Below, piece by piece: positions 20,801-29,597 of a stretch of 64,000 nt of DNA. The stretch is from Clostridia bacterium (GTDB taxonomy: Bacteria > Bacillota > Clostridia > UBA1381): contig JAGBHE010000003.1 of the NCBI GenBank assembly GCA_017935675.1, positions 1-64,000 on the forward strand. The letters run 5' to 3'. The notes under the pieces were generated by a model. That model had not been told where the DNA came from. It made no database searches and was given only the letters and a program-made list of their open reading frames with translations. The translations under genes were made by a program, and so were the position numbers. Within the stretch, counting starts at the first letter, position 1. Every line of letters begins with the position of its first letter.

Positions 20801-21464
20801 CAGCATTTCGACCGGCAGCAGCGGAGGCTCCGGCGGAGGCGGAGGAGGAAGCAGCAGTGCAGTACCGCCGTACTATCCCACAACTGTAAATGAGGTGGAG
20901 AACGAAAATAACTCTTCTGTTTTTTCAGATCTTGACAGTGTTTCATGGGCGAAGGATGCAATAACAAGCTTGTATGAAAAAGGAATAATAAACGGTGTTG
21001 ACAGTCAGCATTTTAATCCGAACGATTGCGTTACAAGAGAGCAATTTGTTAAAATGCTTGTTGACGCACTTGAGATTGCCGGTGATACTGATTCAAAGCT
21101 TGAGTTTTTCGATGTTGAAACAGGACGCTGGAGTGAAGAACATATAAAAAGAGCTTATAGTGCCGGCATTGTAGAAGGATATGACAACGGAAACTTTGGT
21201 GTAGAAGATAAGATAACACGTCAGGACACAGCTGTAATGCTTTTGCGTGCACTAAAGTACAAGGACATTGAAATGAATGAAGGCGAAGTTGATTTTGAAG
21301 ATGCTGATAAGATTGCATATTATGCAAAAGAAGCGGTGGGGATGCTTTCGGTAATGGGGATTATAAACGGCAGGGGTGGCGGTTTTTTCCCTCAGGACTA
21401 TGCAACCAGAGCCGAAGCCGCAGTAATTATTCAGCGTACTCTTGACGCTGTCGAAAATAGGTGA
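17829..21464 (+). CDS. Large SLH-anchored multidomain glycan-binding protein
   Basis: 1211 residues. Its ATG overlaps the previous stop (TGATG), implying translational coupling. After a signal peptide there is a ConA-like domain (~25-215), an Ala/Glu-rich helical region with FIVAR-like repeats (~216-380), a second ConA-like domain (~385-580), an Ig-like module (VSWESSDSTLISADGVVS, ~590-660), a third ConA-like domain (~665-815) and further Ig-like material. A Gly/Ser linker (~996-1010) leads to three SLH repeats from ~1030 to the end (CVTREQFVKMLVDALEI, ITRQDTAVMLLRALKY, ATRAEAAVIIQRTL). No enzyme domain was recognised. The architecture suggests a stalk displaying several lectin-like modules above the cell wall; RG-I binding is inferred from the operon. 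Confidence 0.78.
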   Translation: MKIKRINAIFLVICMLISYTVTYASEGFSGYTQSFDELSEGVFSSNGWKSVKGSNSVVKKDDRSMVRLGDDGTIGRILWYPTAIKESFWTEVVFMQDEIVDIYSIVDAGEDPWSTKDYAFCIGAEGRNIVFRKSASEGDVLKLSEYEAGEFYRISVFCDMENKTNDIYIDGNIVAEDIDFWGDDISSVDRFNFQEKTTGGDLYIDYFSVLPNVSKAQLEQKITEAQSYADSVEIGNLKGNCSAKDKEAFLLKIEEAKEANETITAAVTDIYAVFNAIEALDAAVSEFEAAILTKDIDISELKDVIDRAEQMILDASIGDAMGQKPQEAADTLEEVIDRAQSLYEQIQSGADASSMKQMISELEAAMSEFENITNKEYKLLFADDFETLQSGNGSSAFKSKWTTIVGNVTAESVGNSMRACLYTEGANGNSRLIKNFSTGSLSGASVVELSFMIGQKTDIFQIAEFMSEPVDASCLLFELSSDGNNVYLNYAEKESIINGYEEGVWYKLRAEIDVNNQSFKLYVNDTAVLGGKELSFSGDKVTSLDRINFRVISSEEFEGNKKLYIDDVKVYASITDEYKAIADELKNSIGSEVYKNITLPTEYEGASVSWESSDSTLISADGVVSRPVDSDKICSLTMHISKGSYEYIEKISVTVPKISYEAAITEDFENISELPDGWRSDSAEVKTEGENKYLSAADAVEIEVSGKNIYPSAAVDFDFTAEGSGNVFELKNSEDSMILVEYDGENIITGGQKAACEANSSHKLSVIIDTKNNKYNVLLDSLTVASNIEFGGNTENTTIVLGGSGLKLDVDNINAEIQKPVTISFVNGADKLLKANLNAISEEYSIKAEDAQGREIPSFEKVWMVTPQNAGVTVDDGVLSVATDASEGEYTLTVALPDGSVTAEKTILIEGQTLKSISIIGKDSIKSAGNYSYTAQGISIYDTVVPINDAVWSFTGKGVSFDDGVLKVGSGVSGTVRITVSVNGISGYKDISISTGSSGGSGGGGGGSSSAVPPYYPTTVNEVENENNSSVFSDLDSVSWAKDAITSLYEKGIINGVDSQHFNPNDCVTREQFVKMLVDALEIAGDTDSKLEFFDVETGRWSEEHIKRAYSAGIVEGYDNGNFGVEDKITRQDTAVMLLRALKYKDIEMNEGEVDFEDADKIAYYAKEAVGMLSVMGIINGRGGGFFPQDYATRAEAAVIIQRTLDAVENR

Positions 21465-21469
21465 TTAAC

Positions 21470-24400
21470 ATGAGGTATAGAATTTTTTTGATACTTTTTG
21501 CGGCATTGCTTTTTTGCACCACTGCGAATGCAAAAGAGGACAATGAAGCATTTACACTTAACAGGCTCGGAATTACGGATGAAAAAATCTGTGACCCTGT
21601 AACCTGCGATATGGTGGAGAGCGTTATAAAAGGACTGACGGGGAATAGCGTCAGTCCTGAAACCGCTATCAGCAGCGATGTATTAAAGGCAATGATAAAA
21701 GCACTCGATTATGACTACAAGATTGATAACAAAGATAATGTCGAAGAATATAAGGAGCTTGCAGAGGAAATCGGGCTTTTAGATAATTTTACAATCGGAG
21801 AAGGTGCTGTGTCTGCAAAGGAACTGACACATCTTGCGTTCAACGCTCTCAACACAAGTAAAATTGAAAAGCAGGGTTATGTTTATGACCCGAAATTTGA
21901 GGAAAATATAACCGCAACTCTGATGAGCTCTCGATTCAAAGCGATTTATGACAGCGGCGTTGCAGAGGGTTATTATGGTGACGGAGTACGACGTGCAGAA
22001 CCGCTCAACTCGAACGAATATATCATAAACAATGAACGGTATATATATAACGGACCCCAAAAAATTTCCGATAGACATATACGCTTTGCATATGTAAAAG
22101 ACGGCGGAAAAAATGAAATTATCGCTATTTTAAATCAGCATGATATAACCGTTCATGAACGTACCGGAAACAGCGGAAAAAGGTTCATCAGAAGAGGTAT
22201 TCCATTTGCAGACGGCGAGCTGATGAATGCAAATAACCTGCGTCTTGTAGGCGAGGATGGATTTTCTCCTAAGCTTCAGTGCGAGGTGACCGAGCGTTAC
22301 GAAAGCGGATATATCAAATGGGTGACGGTATCGTTTATGCTGGATATTGAAGCCGATAAAAAATATTATTTTGACATTGAAACCAATGCAGTTCGAAGCG
22401 AAGAAGCGGGAAAAGTAAAAAAAGAAACCGGCGGAGTAATGCTTGATAACGGAAAAATGCAGCTTCAAACCGGAAAGTACGGAATAAGCAGTATTATCTA
22501 CAATGGTAAAAATTTGCTTGCAAGCGAAGGAATACGGCTTGCTGTTGCAGATGTAAACGGCGATACTCACTATTTAAAAACAACCTCTGTTGAAACTCTG
22601 GCCGATGGCGGTGTGTTCTCTGAAATAAGACTTCATGGAAAATTTGAAGATATGAGCACGTTAGCTGATTGGATAATCAGGGTGTGCAATGAGGATTTGA
22701 GGATATATCATGAAGTGACCTTCAATACAATGGGATATACAACGCTCAATGGTGTATATATCGAAGCAAACTTTGCAGATGAAATTCAGAAAAAGACCTT
22801 CAGCGAAAGTTCGGAAAATGACGGTAATATATGGTTTTCTGACTACATCGGACTTGAGTTGGGCTCTGAGTGCGTCACAATGTCATCTCAGGATTTTGTG
22901 AGGTTTGAAAAAATGGCAAAGACGGCAAGCTTATCAAATGGTTTTGTATGTGATGGGGAAAGTCGTATTCTCTTTGCTCCCATGCACTATAATGCACCTT
23001 TTGAATGGCCGGACGGAGTTTCCAGAACGGTGCATCTGAATATGCTGCTTTCCGACTCTGCGCTGTCAGAGCAGGAGCTGCAGCGTGAAAGTAACTGGGC
23101 ATTTACGCCACCGTCACTCACGGTTGCATCGCATCGGTTTGTAAATGCCGGAATAATTGCAGACGATGCACCTTCCGCAATAGCCGAAAGGCTGGAGGAG
23201 ATGGTAGTCAATAATTACGGCAAGATTTGGAAAATATTTCAGGCAGGAAGATTCCCGAATATCCAATATTTCAACTATAGTGACAGAAGCACAACACCGA
23301 GTAACTCTGACAGAGGTCCGGGTGAGTCGGAATATAATATGTGGCTTGACTATATGAGCTGTCAAAATGAGCGGCTGTACGATATGATTTGCGAAAGTGC
23401 GGAGCAGTGGTCGGATGTGGTGATATACCGCGGAGAGGAAAAACTGACATACGGCTGCAACAGGTATTTCACGGGTCCTTATTTTGGAATTAAAAATGGA
23501 CAGTTTGAAATGAGTCAGCCTTTCTACGGTGATTTAAGCGGTATGTATATGACCTACCTGATGACCGGTGAACGCAGATATAAGGATACTTTTAAAATAG
23601 GTGTGGACAACATTGAGGGTGGAATAGCGAAGAATGGAGTTCCTACACTCAGTTACTGGCGGGATGGCAAAGTAGTGAGTCATGACACTGAGTATCATGC
23701 AAGATTCATGGTGCAGGCCCGGGGCATGATGTTTGCATACCGTCTTTTCGGAGAAGAACGCTTCCTTGAAGCAGGAAAGAGTATTGCACGGTTTTTGTGT
23801 GAAATACAATCTCCGGAAGGAATATTTTATGAATCGTATGATATAGTAACAAAAAAGCCTATTCCCGGTACGCAGGGAAAACAGTTACAGCCCCATGCAA
23901 AGCTTTATATAATGCTTTATGGTGCAAGACCTATGATGGATTTTTATGAAATGACAGGTTATGAGCCTGCTCTGTCGTGCATGCGTCGCCTTGCGGATTT
24001 TCTGCTTACCGAGCAGGAGGAGGATGGATGGTCTTGGACTCCGAACAGCAGTAATGAAATTTGGGATTACGGCGATGAACGTGGCTGCGACGGCGTCACA
24101 AATTCTTTGATTACCTGCTTCTTTAATCAGATGTATGATGCAACCGGTGATGTAAAATACCTTGAAGCGGATTTAAAGGCACTGAGATTTTATACTGCGG
24201 CGTGGGAAGGAAAGGCTGATAATAATTATCTTGGTGTAAACAGATCAAGCTTTTTAAAAAGTCATGAGAAAATTATCCGAATGGTAAAGAAGAACCGCGA
24301 AAAGGCAATCGATATGGGATATGCTGATGTTGTAGCTCTCATAGATTACATGAGTGCGGAGAATACTGAGGATTACAATGACTTTGACAATATGGAAGGA

Positions 24401-24886
24401 AGGTGCGTGGTAAATACATTCGATACGCGATATGGAAAGCTGATTTATTTTGTCACGGTTGCGACAAGTCATCATAGTGATACCTTCCGCGATAAATTTA
24501 TAGATTTGAATTTTAAAATATCAGACGAAAAACAGCTTTGGTTCGGAGATAAACTGCGTGTTTTAGAGGATGGAGTTTACCTTTGCCGTGAAATGGAGGT
24601 AGTTGACCTTGCACATCTGATGCAGACTGATATATATATTACCGATGCTGCTCAGGAAACAGAGGTGCAGATTACCGAATATACCGAGGATAAAATTACA
24701 ATAGAATTAACGGGAACCGGAAAAGCAGGCTTAAAAATCTCTGACGGATTTTTCAGAATAGCTGATGGTGAAACGGTTAAAATCAGTGTCGGAGATAAAC
24801 AAAGCGAATATATAGTGCAAAACGGTCAGATATCAGCGGAAATCGAGCTTGATGAGGGTGTGACAATTGCAACGATATCAAGATGA
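21470..24886 (+). CDS. Secreted YetA/PL26-type lyase with degenerate N-terminal SLH-like region
   Basis: 1138 residues. ATG 21470 is chosen because AGGTGA lies 5 nt upstream; it nearly abuts the previous stop. The signal peptide ends about CTTANA. Residues ~25-215 resemble diverged SLH or helical repeats (ISSDVLKAMIKALDYD, VSAKELTHLAFNALNT), but the usual SLH signatures are weak. The PL26-type region starts at ~222: SGKRFIRRGIPFADGEL, YESGYIKWVTVSF, GPGESEYNMWLDYMS, WSDVVIYRGEEKLTYGCNRY and QPFYGDLSGMYMTYLMTG. The HDDGS block seen in the two sister proteins is replaced by YESGY. Probable surface exo-lyase acting on RG-I. Confidence 0.77.
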   Translation: MRYRIFLILFAALLFCTTANAKEDNEAFTLNRLGITDEKICDPVTCDMVESVIKGLTGNSVSPETAISSDVLKAMIKALDYDYKIDNKDNVEEYKELAEEIGLLDNFTIGEGAVSAKELTHLAFNALNTSKIEKQGYVYDPKFEENITATLMSSRFKAIYDSGVAEGYYGDGVRRAEPLNSNEYIINNERYIYNGPQKISDRHIRFAYVKDGGKNEIIAILNQHDITVHERTGNSGKRFIRRGIPFADGELMNANNLRLVGEDGFSPKLQCEVTERYESGYIKWVTVSFMLDIEADKKYYFDIETNAVRSEEAGKVKKETGGVMLDNGKMQLQTGKYGISSIIYNGKNLLASEGIRLAVADVNGDTHYLKTTSVETLADGGVFSEIRLHGKFEDMSTLADWIIRVCNEDLRIYHEVTFNTMGYTTLNGVYIEANFADEIQKKTFSESSENDGNIWFSDYIGLELGSECVTMSSQDFVRFEKMAKTASLSNGFVCDGESRILFAPMHYNAPFEWPDGVSRTVHLNMLLSDSALSEQELQRESNWAFTPPSLTVASHRFVNAGIIADDAPSAIAERLEEMVVNNYGKIWKIFQAGRFPNIQYFNYSDRSTTPSNSDRGPGESEYNMWLDYMSCQNERLYDMICESAEQWSDVVIYRGEEKLTYGCNRYFTGPYFGIKNGQFEMSQPFYGDLSGMYMTYLMTGERRYKDTFKIGVDNIEGGIAKNGVPTLSYWRDGKVVSHDTEYHARFMVQARGMMFAYRLFGEERFLEAGKSIARFLCEIQSPEGIFYESYDIVTKKPIPGTQGKQLQPHAKLYIMLYGARPMMDFYEMTGYEPALSCMRRLADFLLTEQEEDGWSWTPNSSNEIWDYGDERGCDGVTNSLITCFFNQMYDATGDVKYLEADLKALRFYTAAWEGKADNNYLGVNRSSFLKSHEKIIRMVKKNREKAIDMGYADVVALIDYMSAENTEDYNDFDNMEGRCVVNTFDTRYGKLIYFVTVATSHHSDTFRDKFIDLNFKISDEKQLWFGDKLRVLEDGVYLCREMEVVDLAHLMQTDIYITDAAQETEVQITEYTEDKITIELTGTGKAGLKISDGFFRIADGETVKISVGDKQSEYIVQNGQISAEIELDEGVTIATISR

Positions 24887-24899
24887 AAGGAAGGTTACT

Positions 24900-27479
24900 A
24901 TGTATAAAAAAATTATTACAGTACTTGCTATGGTTATGATTTTTACCGGACTTACAGGATACGCTGCATCAGAAAACAGTAAACTGACGCAGAGTGAGAA
25001 TGAACTGCTTGAATACTTGGGAATAAGAGCAGCTTATGAGGACGGAGAGTATCATGGTGAAGATATTATTACAAGAGCACAAATGTGCAAAACTCTGAGC
25101 GTGCTTGCAATGAAGGGTATGGAGTGCCCTCGTCCTTCTCAAAGCCTCTATAATGATGTATCTGTTGATTATTGGGCATCCGGAGAAATAAACACACTCA
25201 GTAGTTTGGGGTATGTTAGTGGATTTGAAAACGGCATTTTCATGCCGGAGGAAGAAGCTTTGTATGAGCAGGCTATAGCTGTTACGGTATCGCTGCTCGG
25301 TTATGCCGATCCGGCAAAGGAATCGGGTTGGCCCGAAGGATATATGTCGCAAGGCTCAGCACTTGGACTGACAAAGGGAGTCGGTGCAAGTATTGGCGAG
25401 GCTATAACCGTAGAACAATTTGAAAGAATAATATTCAACGCACTTAAAGCCGAACCGATGACAGTATCATTTGAACCTGATCGTACCTTGCAAAAACAGA
25501 ATGAAACCTTGATGTCACTGTATTTTGATATTGAGAAAATCAACGGCAGAGTTACTGCTGACCCGAAAACAGGACTTTTCGGCAGTGATAAAATGCCTGA
25601 TGGTAAAATTGAGATTGACGGCAGAGTCTATCAAACCGATAAGAGCTATAGCCTGTTAGGAAGATATGTAACAGGCTATGCTGAATGCTCGGAGGATGAA
25701 GATAAGCTAATCAGTTTAAATGAAGATGAAGATAAAAAAAGTCTTAAAATCTCCTCTACAATGCTAAAAAGCGAAGACGGCTGCGGAGCGAAGGGATTTG
25801 CAAATCCGCTTGAAAATCCTGTTATTACATACCGCACTGAAAATGGCAGAACAAAAAATGTGCGCATAGAAAAGAGCGCACAGATAATAAAAAACGGAAA
25901 AGTGCTTGGCTATGCAGCTGATGTTCCGAACAACAGTATTGTTCCGTCAACCGGAAGTGTGCATCTTCTTGCGAACAAAAACGGTGAATATGATGTTGTT
26001 TACATAACCGAATACGAGTATTTTGCAGTTGGATCGGTAAGTGTTTCACTCGGTAGAATATCCGACAAGTTTACCAATAGAGAGCTTGACCTTGAGGATG
26101 TTAATTATACAATTATTCAAGATAATAAGCCGGTTGAAATTGACAGTCTGAAGGAATTGGATATACTGGCAGTTGCAAAGGATGACGATGTATCTCCCGA
26201 AAACATTGATATTATTAAGCTGAATAAAACTGTTACAGGAAATGTTGAGACTATTAGTGATACAACAGTCACGATTGATGGCATAGAATATGATCTTGCG
26301 GACGAGATTTTGAGCTTTGACGGAATTACATTAGGCTGCAACGGAACATTTTATCTGGGAATTGACGGCGAGATTGTTGCGGCGAAGATAACAAGCCAAA
26401 ACGTTGAAAAATATGCTATATTCATTAGATTAATATATGAAGAATATGAACAACTCAGCATGAAGCTTTTTACTCAGGACGGAGAAATGAATATCTTCAA
26501 ATGCTCTGACAAGCTGAAGATAAATGATGAAAAAATAGGTGATTTTTACGAATATGTACAAAGCGGGGCTATGCGCTCATCAGATGGCAAGTATGAGAGG
26601 CAGCTTGTCAAGTATCGGTTGAACCAAAACGGAGAGATTACAAAGTTTTATACTCTTTCGGGAAATAATATAAAACAGGAGGCTTCGGAATTGTACATCT
26701 ATTGTAATAAATGGACAATAGGAAGTCGTTACAGGGCGAATGATTATACCGTAGCGTTTGGCATTCCAGAGGAGTTGGATGCAAAGGACAGTGAATACGA
26801 GGTCGGTCGTTTCACGAGCATGGGTTTAGAATGGAAAACGCTTGATGTGTATGATGTCAGAGAGGATTATACGGCAGGCTGTGTTGTGTTCAAGGAAAGT
26901 GACAGTGACAACATAAATGACACGTTTGCTTCAAAACCGATTGCGGTAGTCAAGAGTCTGGGCAAAGCTGTTAATACTGATGATGTGATTGTTTACCAAA
27001 TTGAGGTTATGACTGATGGTAAGGTCAGCAGATATTCGATGGAAGAAGATCTTGAACCGACCAAAGATACATCCGATGGGGAAAAACTGCTGTCTGCCGG
27101 TGATGTGATACAGTTTAATCTTAACAGTGAAGGTGAAATTGATTATTTCCTTCTGCTTCTGGACAATGAATATGCCGGGGAAGATTATACAGAAACATGG
27201 TATCATCGGGATTCCGGTATAATTAAGACAGAAGCGGCGAACTCAGTCTTATATACAGTCAACTGCAGGATTAAAGAAGTAATCGGAGATATTGTGTTGG
27301 CTGAAATAAACGGAGTAACAAAGCCGTACAGCACAAAAAATTGTATGGTTTACAAATATGACAGCGATGCAAGACATAAGTTGTCAATGGGATATGTTGG
27401 TGATATTGTACAGGGAGCACATGTATTTTTGCGTGTGTATAAATCTGAGCTCCAGGAAGTTGTTGTCTACAATGATTAA
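24900..27479 (+). CDS. SLH-domain surface protein of unknown function
   Basis: 859 residues. ATG 24900 follows AAAGGAAGG. A signal peptide (VLAMVMIFTGLTGYAA) precedes SLH-like repeats over residues ~28-180 (IITRAQMCKTLSVLAMKG, SVDYWASGEINTLSSLGYVSG, ITVEQFERIIFNALKA). The remaining ~680 residues are beta-rich, with repeated short motifs of the kind 'DGKIEIDGRVY', 'VTIDGIEYDLADE' and 'GEITKFYTL'. I do not recognise that part. Similar proteins commonly accompany SLH-linked carbohydrate enzymes, but no catalytic residues can be named. It lies 13 bp after the secreted lyase and is probably co-transcribed, so it may be a structural S-layer-associated partner. Confidence 0.7.
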   Translation: MYKKIITVLAMVMIFTGLTGYAASENSKLTQSENELLEYLGIRAAYEDGEYHGEDIITRAQMCKTLSVLAMKGMECPRPSQSLYNDVSVDYWASGEINTLSSLGYVSGFENGIFMPEEEALYEQAIAVTVSLLGYADPAKESGWPEGYMSQGSALGLTKGVGASIGEAITVEQFERIIFNALKAEPMTVSFEPDRTLQKQNETLMSLYFDIEKINGRVTADPKTGLFGSDKMPDGKIEIDGRVYQTDKSYSLLGRYVTGYAECSEDEDKLISLNEDEDKKSLKISSTMLKSEDGCGAKGFANPLENPVITYRTENGRTKNVRIEKSAQIIKNGKVLGYAADVPNNSIVPSTGSVHLLANKNGEYDVVYITEYEYFAVGSVSVSLGRISDKFTNRELDLEDVNYTIIQDNKPVEIDSLKELDILAVAKDDDVSPENIDIIKLNKTVTGNVETISDTTVTIDGIEYDLADEILSFDGITLGCNGTFYLGIDGEIVAAKITSQNVEKYAIFIRLIYEEYEQLSMKLFTQDGEMNIFKCSDKLKINDEKIGDFYEYVQSGAMRSSDGKYERQLVKYRLNQNGEITKFYTLSGNNIKQEASELYIYCNKWTIGSRYRANDYTVAFGIPEELDAKDSEYEVGRFTSMGLEWKTLDVYDVREDYTAGCVVFKESDSDNINDTFASKPIAVVKSLGKAVNTDDVIVYQIEVMTDGKVSRYSMEEDLEPTKDTSDGEKLLSAGDVIQFNLNSEGEIDYFLLLLDNEYAGEDYTETWYHRDSGIIKTEAANSVLYTVNCRIKEVIGDIVLAEINGVTKPYSTKNCMVYKYDSDARHKLSMGYVGDIVQGAHVFLRVYKSELQEVVVYND

Positions 27480-27509
27480 ATGTTTTTTGTGAAAGGATTA
27501 TAAAATATT

Positions 27510-29570
27510 ATGAACGAAAAAATTGGAAGCGGAAAAGAAATGTCATTGAAAAATGAAACGCTTGACCGGACAATAAGGACAATTGTTGACAAAATGCTTG
27601 AAACTCGTCCTGTCTGCGAACCGAAATACCGTGCATACCGCAAAATACGCGGAGTTTGTTATACGAACGCATTAGGTAGTATGAAAGTAGATTTGAACGA
27701 GCTTTATCCTGATGCACCCGAGGGCAGCAAAGCCTTTGTTGAATTTAATATTTCGGTATTGCAGGATAACGAAATATTTTTAAATGTTTTAGGTGAGTGC
27801 GAGGTGTATTATGATGGTGAGCACGTATTAACGATCGAGAACGGGAGTGCCGATAGAAATATCGGCACCGGCGGCGGTTTGTTCAATATTCCGATAACGG
27901 TCAAGGTGAATGACGACAACAAAGTGAGGATATATTGCACCAAGAAAAGCGATAGGTTTGGTTGTCTTGTAAATTTGTCAGTGAAGCGTTATCCCGGTAT
28001 GTGGGCAAGCGATTATTTATATTGTGCAAGAGCAACCTTGCCTGTTGAGGAATTTGCCGGTGAGGACGGCGTTGCAATTTCGGAGCTGCTTGCAGACGGA
28101 AAAGGGAAATTGAGTTTTCCGCAGGAAACAGCGGAGCAAGGTTTCGATTTTATGAAGCTTTGCTCCAAGGGAAATACTGCGTATGTTTATTCAAAGGTGA
28201 AAAAGACACATCAATTAAAATATTCCGGAACAGTCAGTGAGATATATGTTAATGGAAAGGCAGCAGGTACAGACGCTGTAGAAATTTCGGAGGGCGATGA
28301 ACTGCTTATTGAGTGCGAGAGAGAAGGCGATAAATGGTTTTTAGAGCTTGATGACAGTTATTTATACATTCCGAACCTTGAAAGCCAAAGAAAACATGGA
28401 AACAGATCGGTGTTTATAGGTCCGTTTCACAGTAAAGCAAGACCCGAAATAAGCTTTTCAAAAATTTATTGCAATGAACAGGGAGAAAAGCTTTTTTGGC
28501 GTTTTTGTGATAATTCTCAGCTTAGAATTTACATTGACTCGGTATTTTTCGGACAATGGTTTTATGCGCTTATGGTAGGTTTCTATGGAATAAGAAGCAG
28601 CGCAGAGGCACTTGGGGATGAGGAGTTATCACGGCTTTTTGATTATAATATGCAGTTTATGGCAGAGTATAGTGATTATGTTCTTTATGATGCCGAGCAG
28701 AATGCAATGCCGACTTTTATGCCGCGTTTTACAGAAGCAAATAATCTTGATAATCTCGGTACAATGGGAATGAATTTTGTTGATGCGTACAACAATACAC
28801 ATGACAGCAGCATGAAAAAATTTATCGACGATATATACGCCCGTATGAGAGAAGTCGTTCCTACAAATGAGGACGGCACATTTTATCGCATTAAAACAAT
28901 GTGGGCGGACGATCTTTATATGAGTTGTCCGTTTTTAATCCGTTTGGGAGTACTGGAAAAATCAGATGATATTATAAGCTATACGGTAGATCAGATACGA
29001 GGATTTGCAAAACGCTTATATAATGAAGAAAAGAAATTATTTTCGCATATATATTTTACTGATAAAGGTGCAAACAATGTGTTCTGGGGCAGAGGTAACG
29101 GCTGGGTTATGTGGACTCTGAGCGAGGTATTGCCGCATATAAAAAACAGTGATGATTTTGAATTTTTACATGATTTATTTGTAAATCTCAGTTCTTCGCT
29201 TAAAAAGTATCACTCTGACAGCGGTCTTTGGAGACAGGTTATTGACAGCTGCGATGAAGGGTCATATCCGGAAACTTCATGTACTGCTATGTTTATGCTT
29301 GCTCTTGTACGAGGTGTTAAACACGGATGGATTGATAATTCGTATATTGAAGTGATTAAAAAAGCATGGGAAGGACTGTTAAAATACAGTATTGATTCTG
29401 AAGGTAATGTTTACGGGGTTTGCATGGGCTCCGGCTGTTCGATGGAAAAAGAGTATTATTACGGCATACCGACAATAATGAATGATGACCACGGAACAGG
29501 TGCTGTGCTTGCGGCGGCGAGTGAATGGTATGAATTAAGCGTATCTATTCAGGAGACTGACAAAAACTGA
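27510..29570 (+). CDS. GH105 unsaturated rhamnogalacturonyl hydrolase (YteR-like) with N-terminal beta region
   Basis: 686 residues, no signal peptide, so probably cytoplasmic. The C-terminal ~370 residues form a GH105 (alpha/alpha)6 barrel: TMWADDLYMSCPFLIRLG carries the paired Asp (residues 467-468) expected near the active site, followed by VFWGRGNGWVMWTLSEVL and DEGSYPETSCTAMFMLAL. GH105 hydrates and removes the unsaturated galacturonate left by RG lyases, so it would process the products of the three PL26-type proteins. The first ~310 residues are beta-rich and not recognised, making the protein longer than the ~370-residue minimal family. A second in-frame ATG at 27540 is possible. Confidence 0.87.
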   Translation: MNEKIGSGKEMSLKNETLDRTIRTIVDKMLETRPVCEPKYRAYRKIRGVCYTNALGSMKVDLNELYPDAPEGSKAFVEFNISVLQDNEIFLNVLGECEVYYDGEHVLTIENGSADRNIGTGGGLFNIPITVKVNDDNKVRIYCTKKSDRFGCLVNLSVKRYPGMWASDYLYCARATLPVEEFAGEDGVAISELLADGKGKLSFPQETAEQGFDFMKLCSKGNTAYVYSKVKKTHQLKYSGTVSEIYVNGKAAGTDAVEISEGDELLIECEREGDKWFLELDDSYLYIPNLESQRKHGNRSVFIGPFHSKARPEISFSKIYCNEQGEKLFWRFCDNSQLRIYIDSVFFGQWFYALMVGFYGIRSSAEALGDEELSRLFDYNMQFMAEYSDYVLYDAEQNAMPTFMPRFTEANNLDNLGTMGMNFVDAYNNTHDSSMKKFIDDIYARMREVVPTNEDGTFYRIKTMWADDLYMSCPFLIRLGVLEKSDDIISYTVDQIRGFAKRLYNEEKKLFSHIYFTDKGANNVFWGRGNGWVMWTLSEVLPHIKNSDDFEFLHDLFVNLSSSLKKYHSDSGLWRQVIDSCDEGSYPETSCTAMFMLALVRGVKHGWIDNSYIEVIKKAWEGLLKYSIDSEGNVYGVCMGSGCSMEKEYYYGIPTIMNDDHGTGAVLAAASEWYELSVSIQETDKN

Positions 29571-29597
29571 AGAAAGATATTATGGAAGGATATTAAA

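Noticed and set aside
22130..22570. Long open frames on the minus strand opposite the RG-I genes
   Set aside because: They lack ribosome sites and recognisable domains and lie antisense to strongly supported genes.
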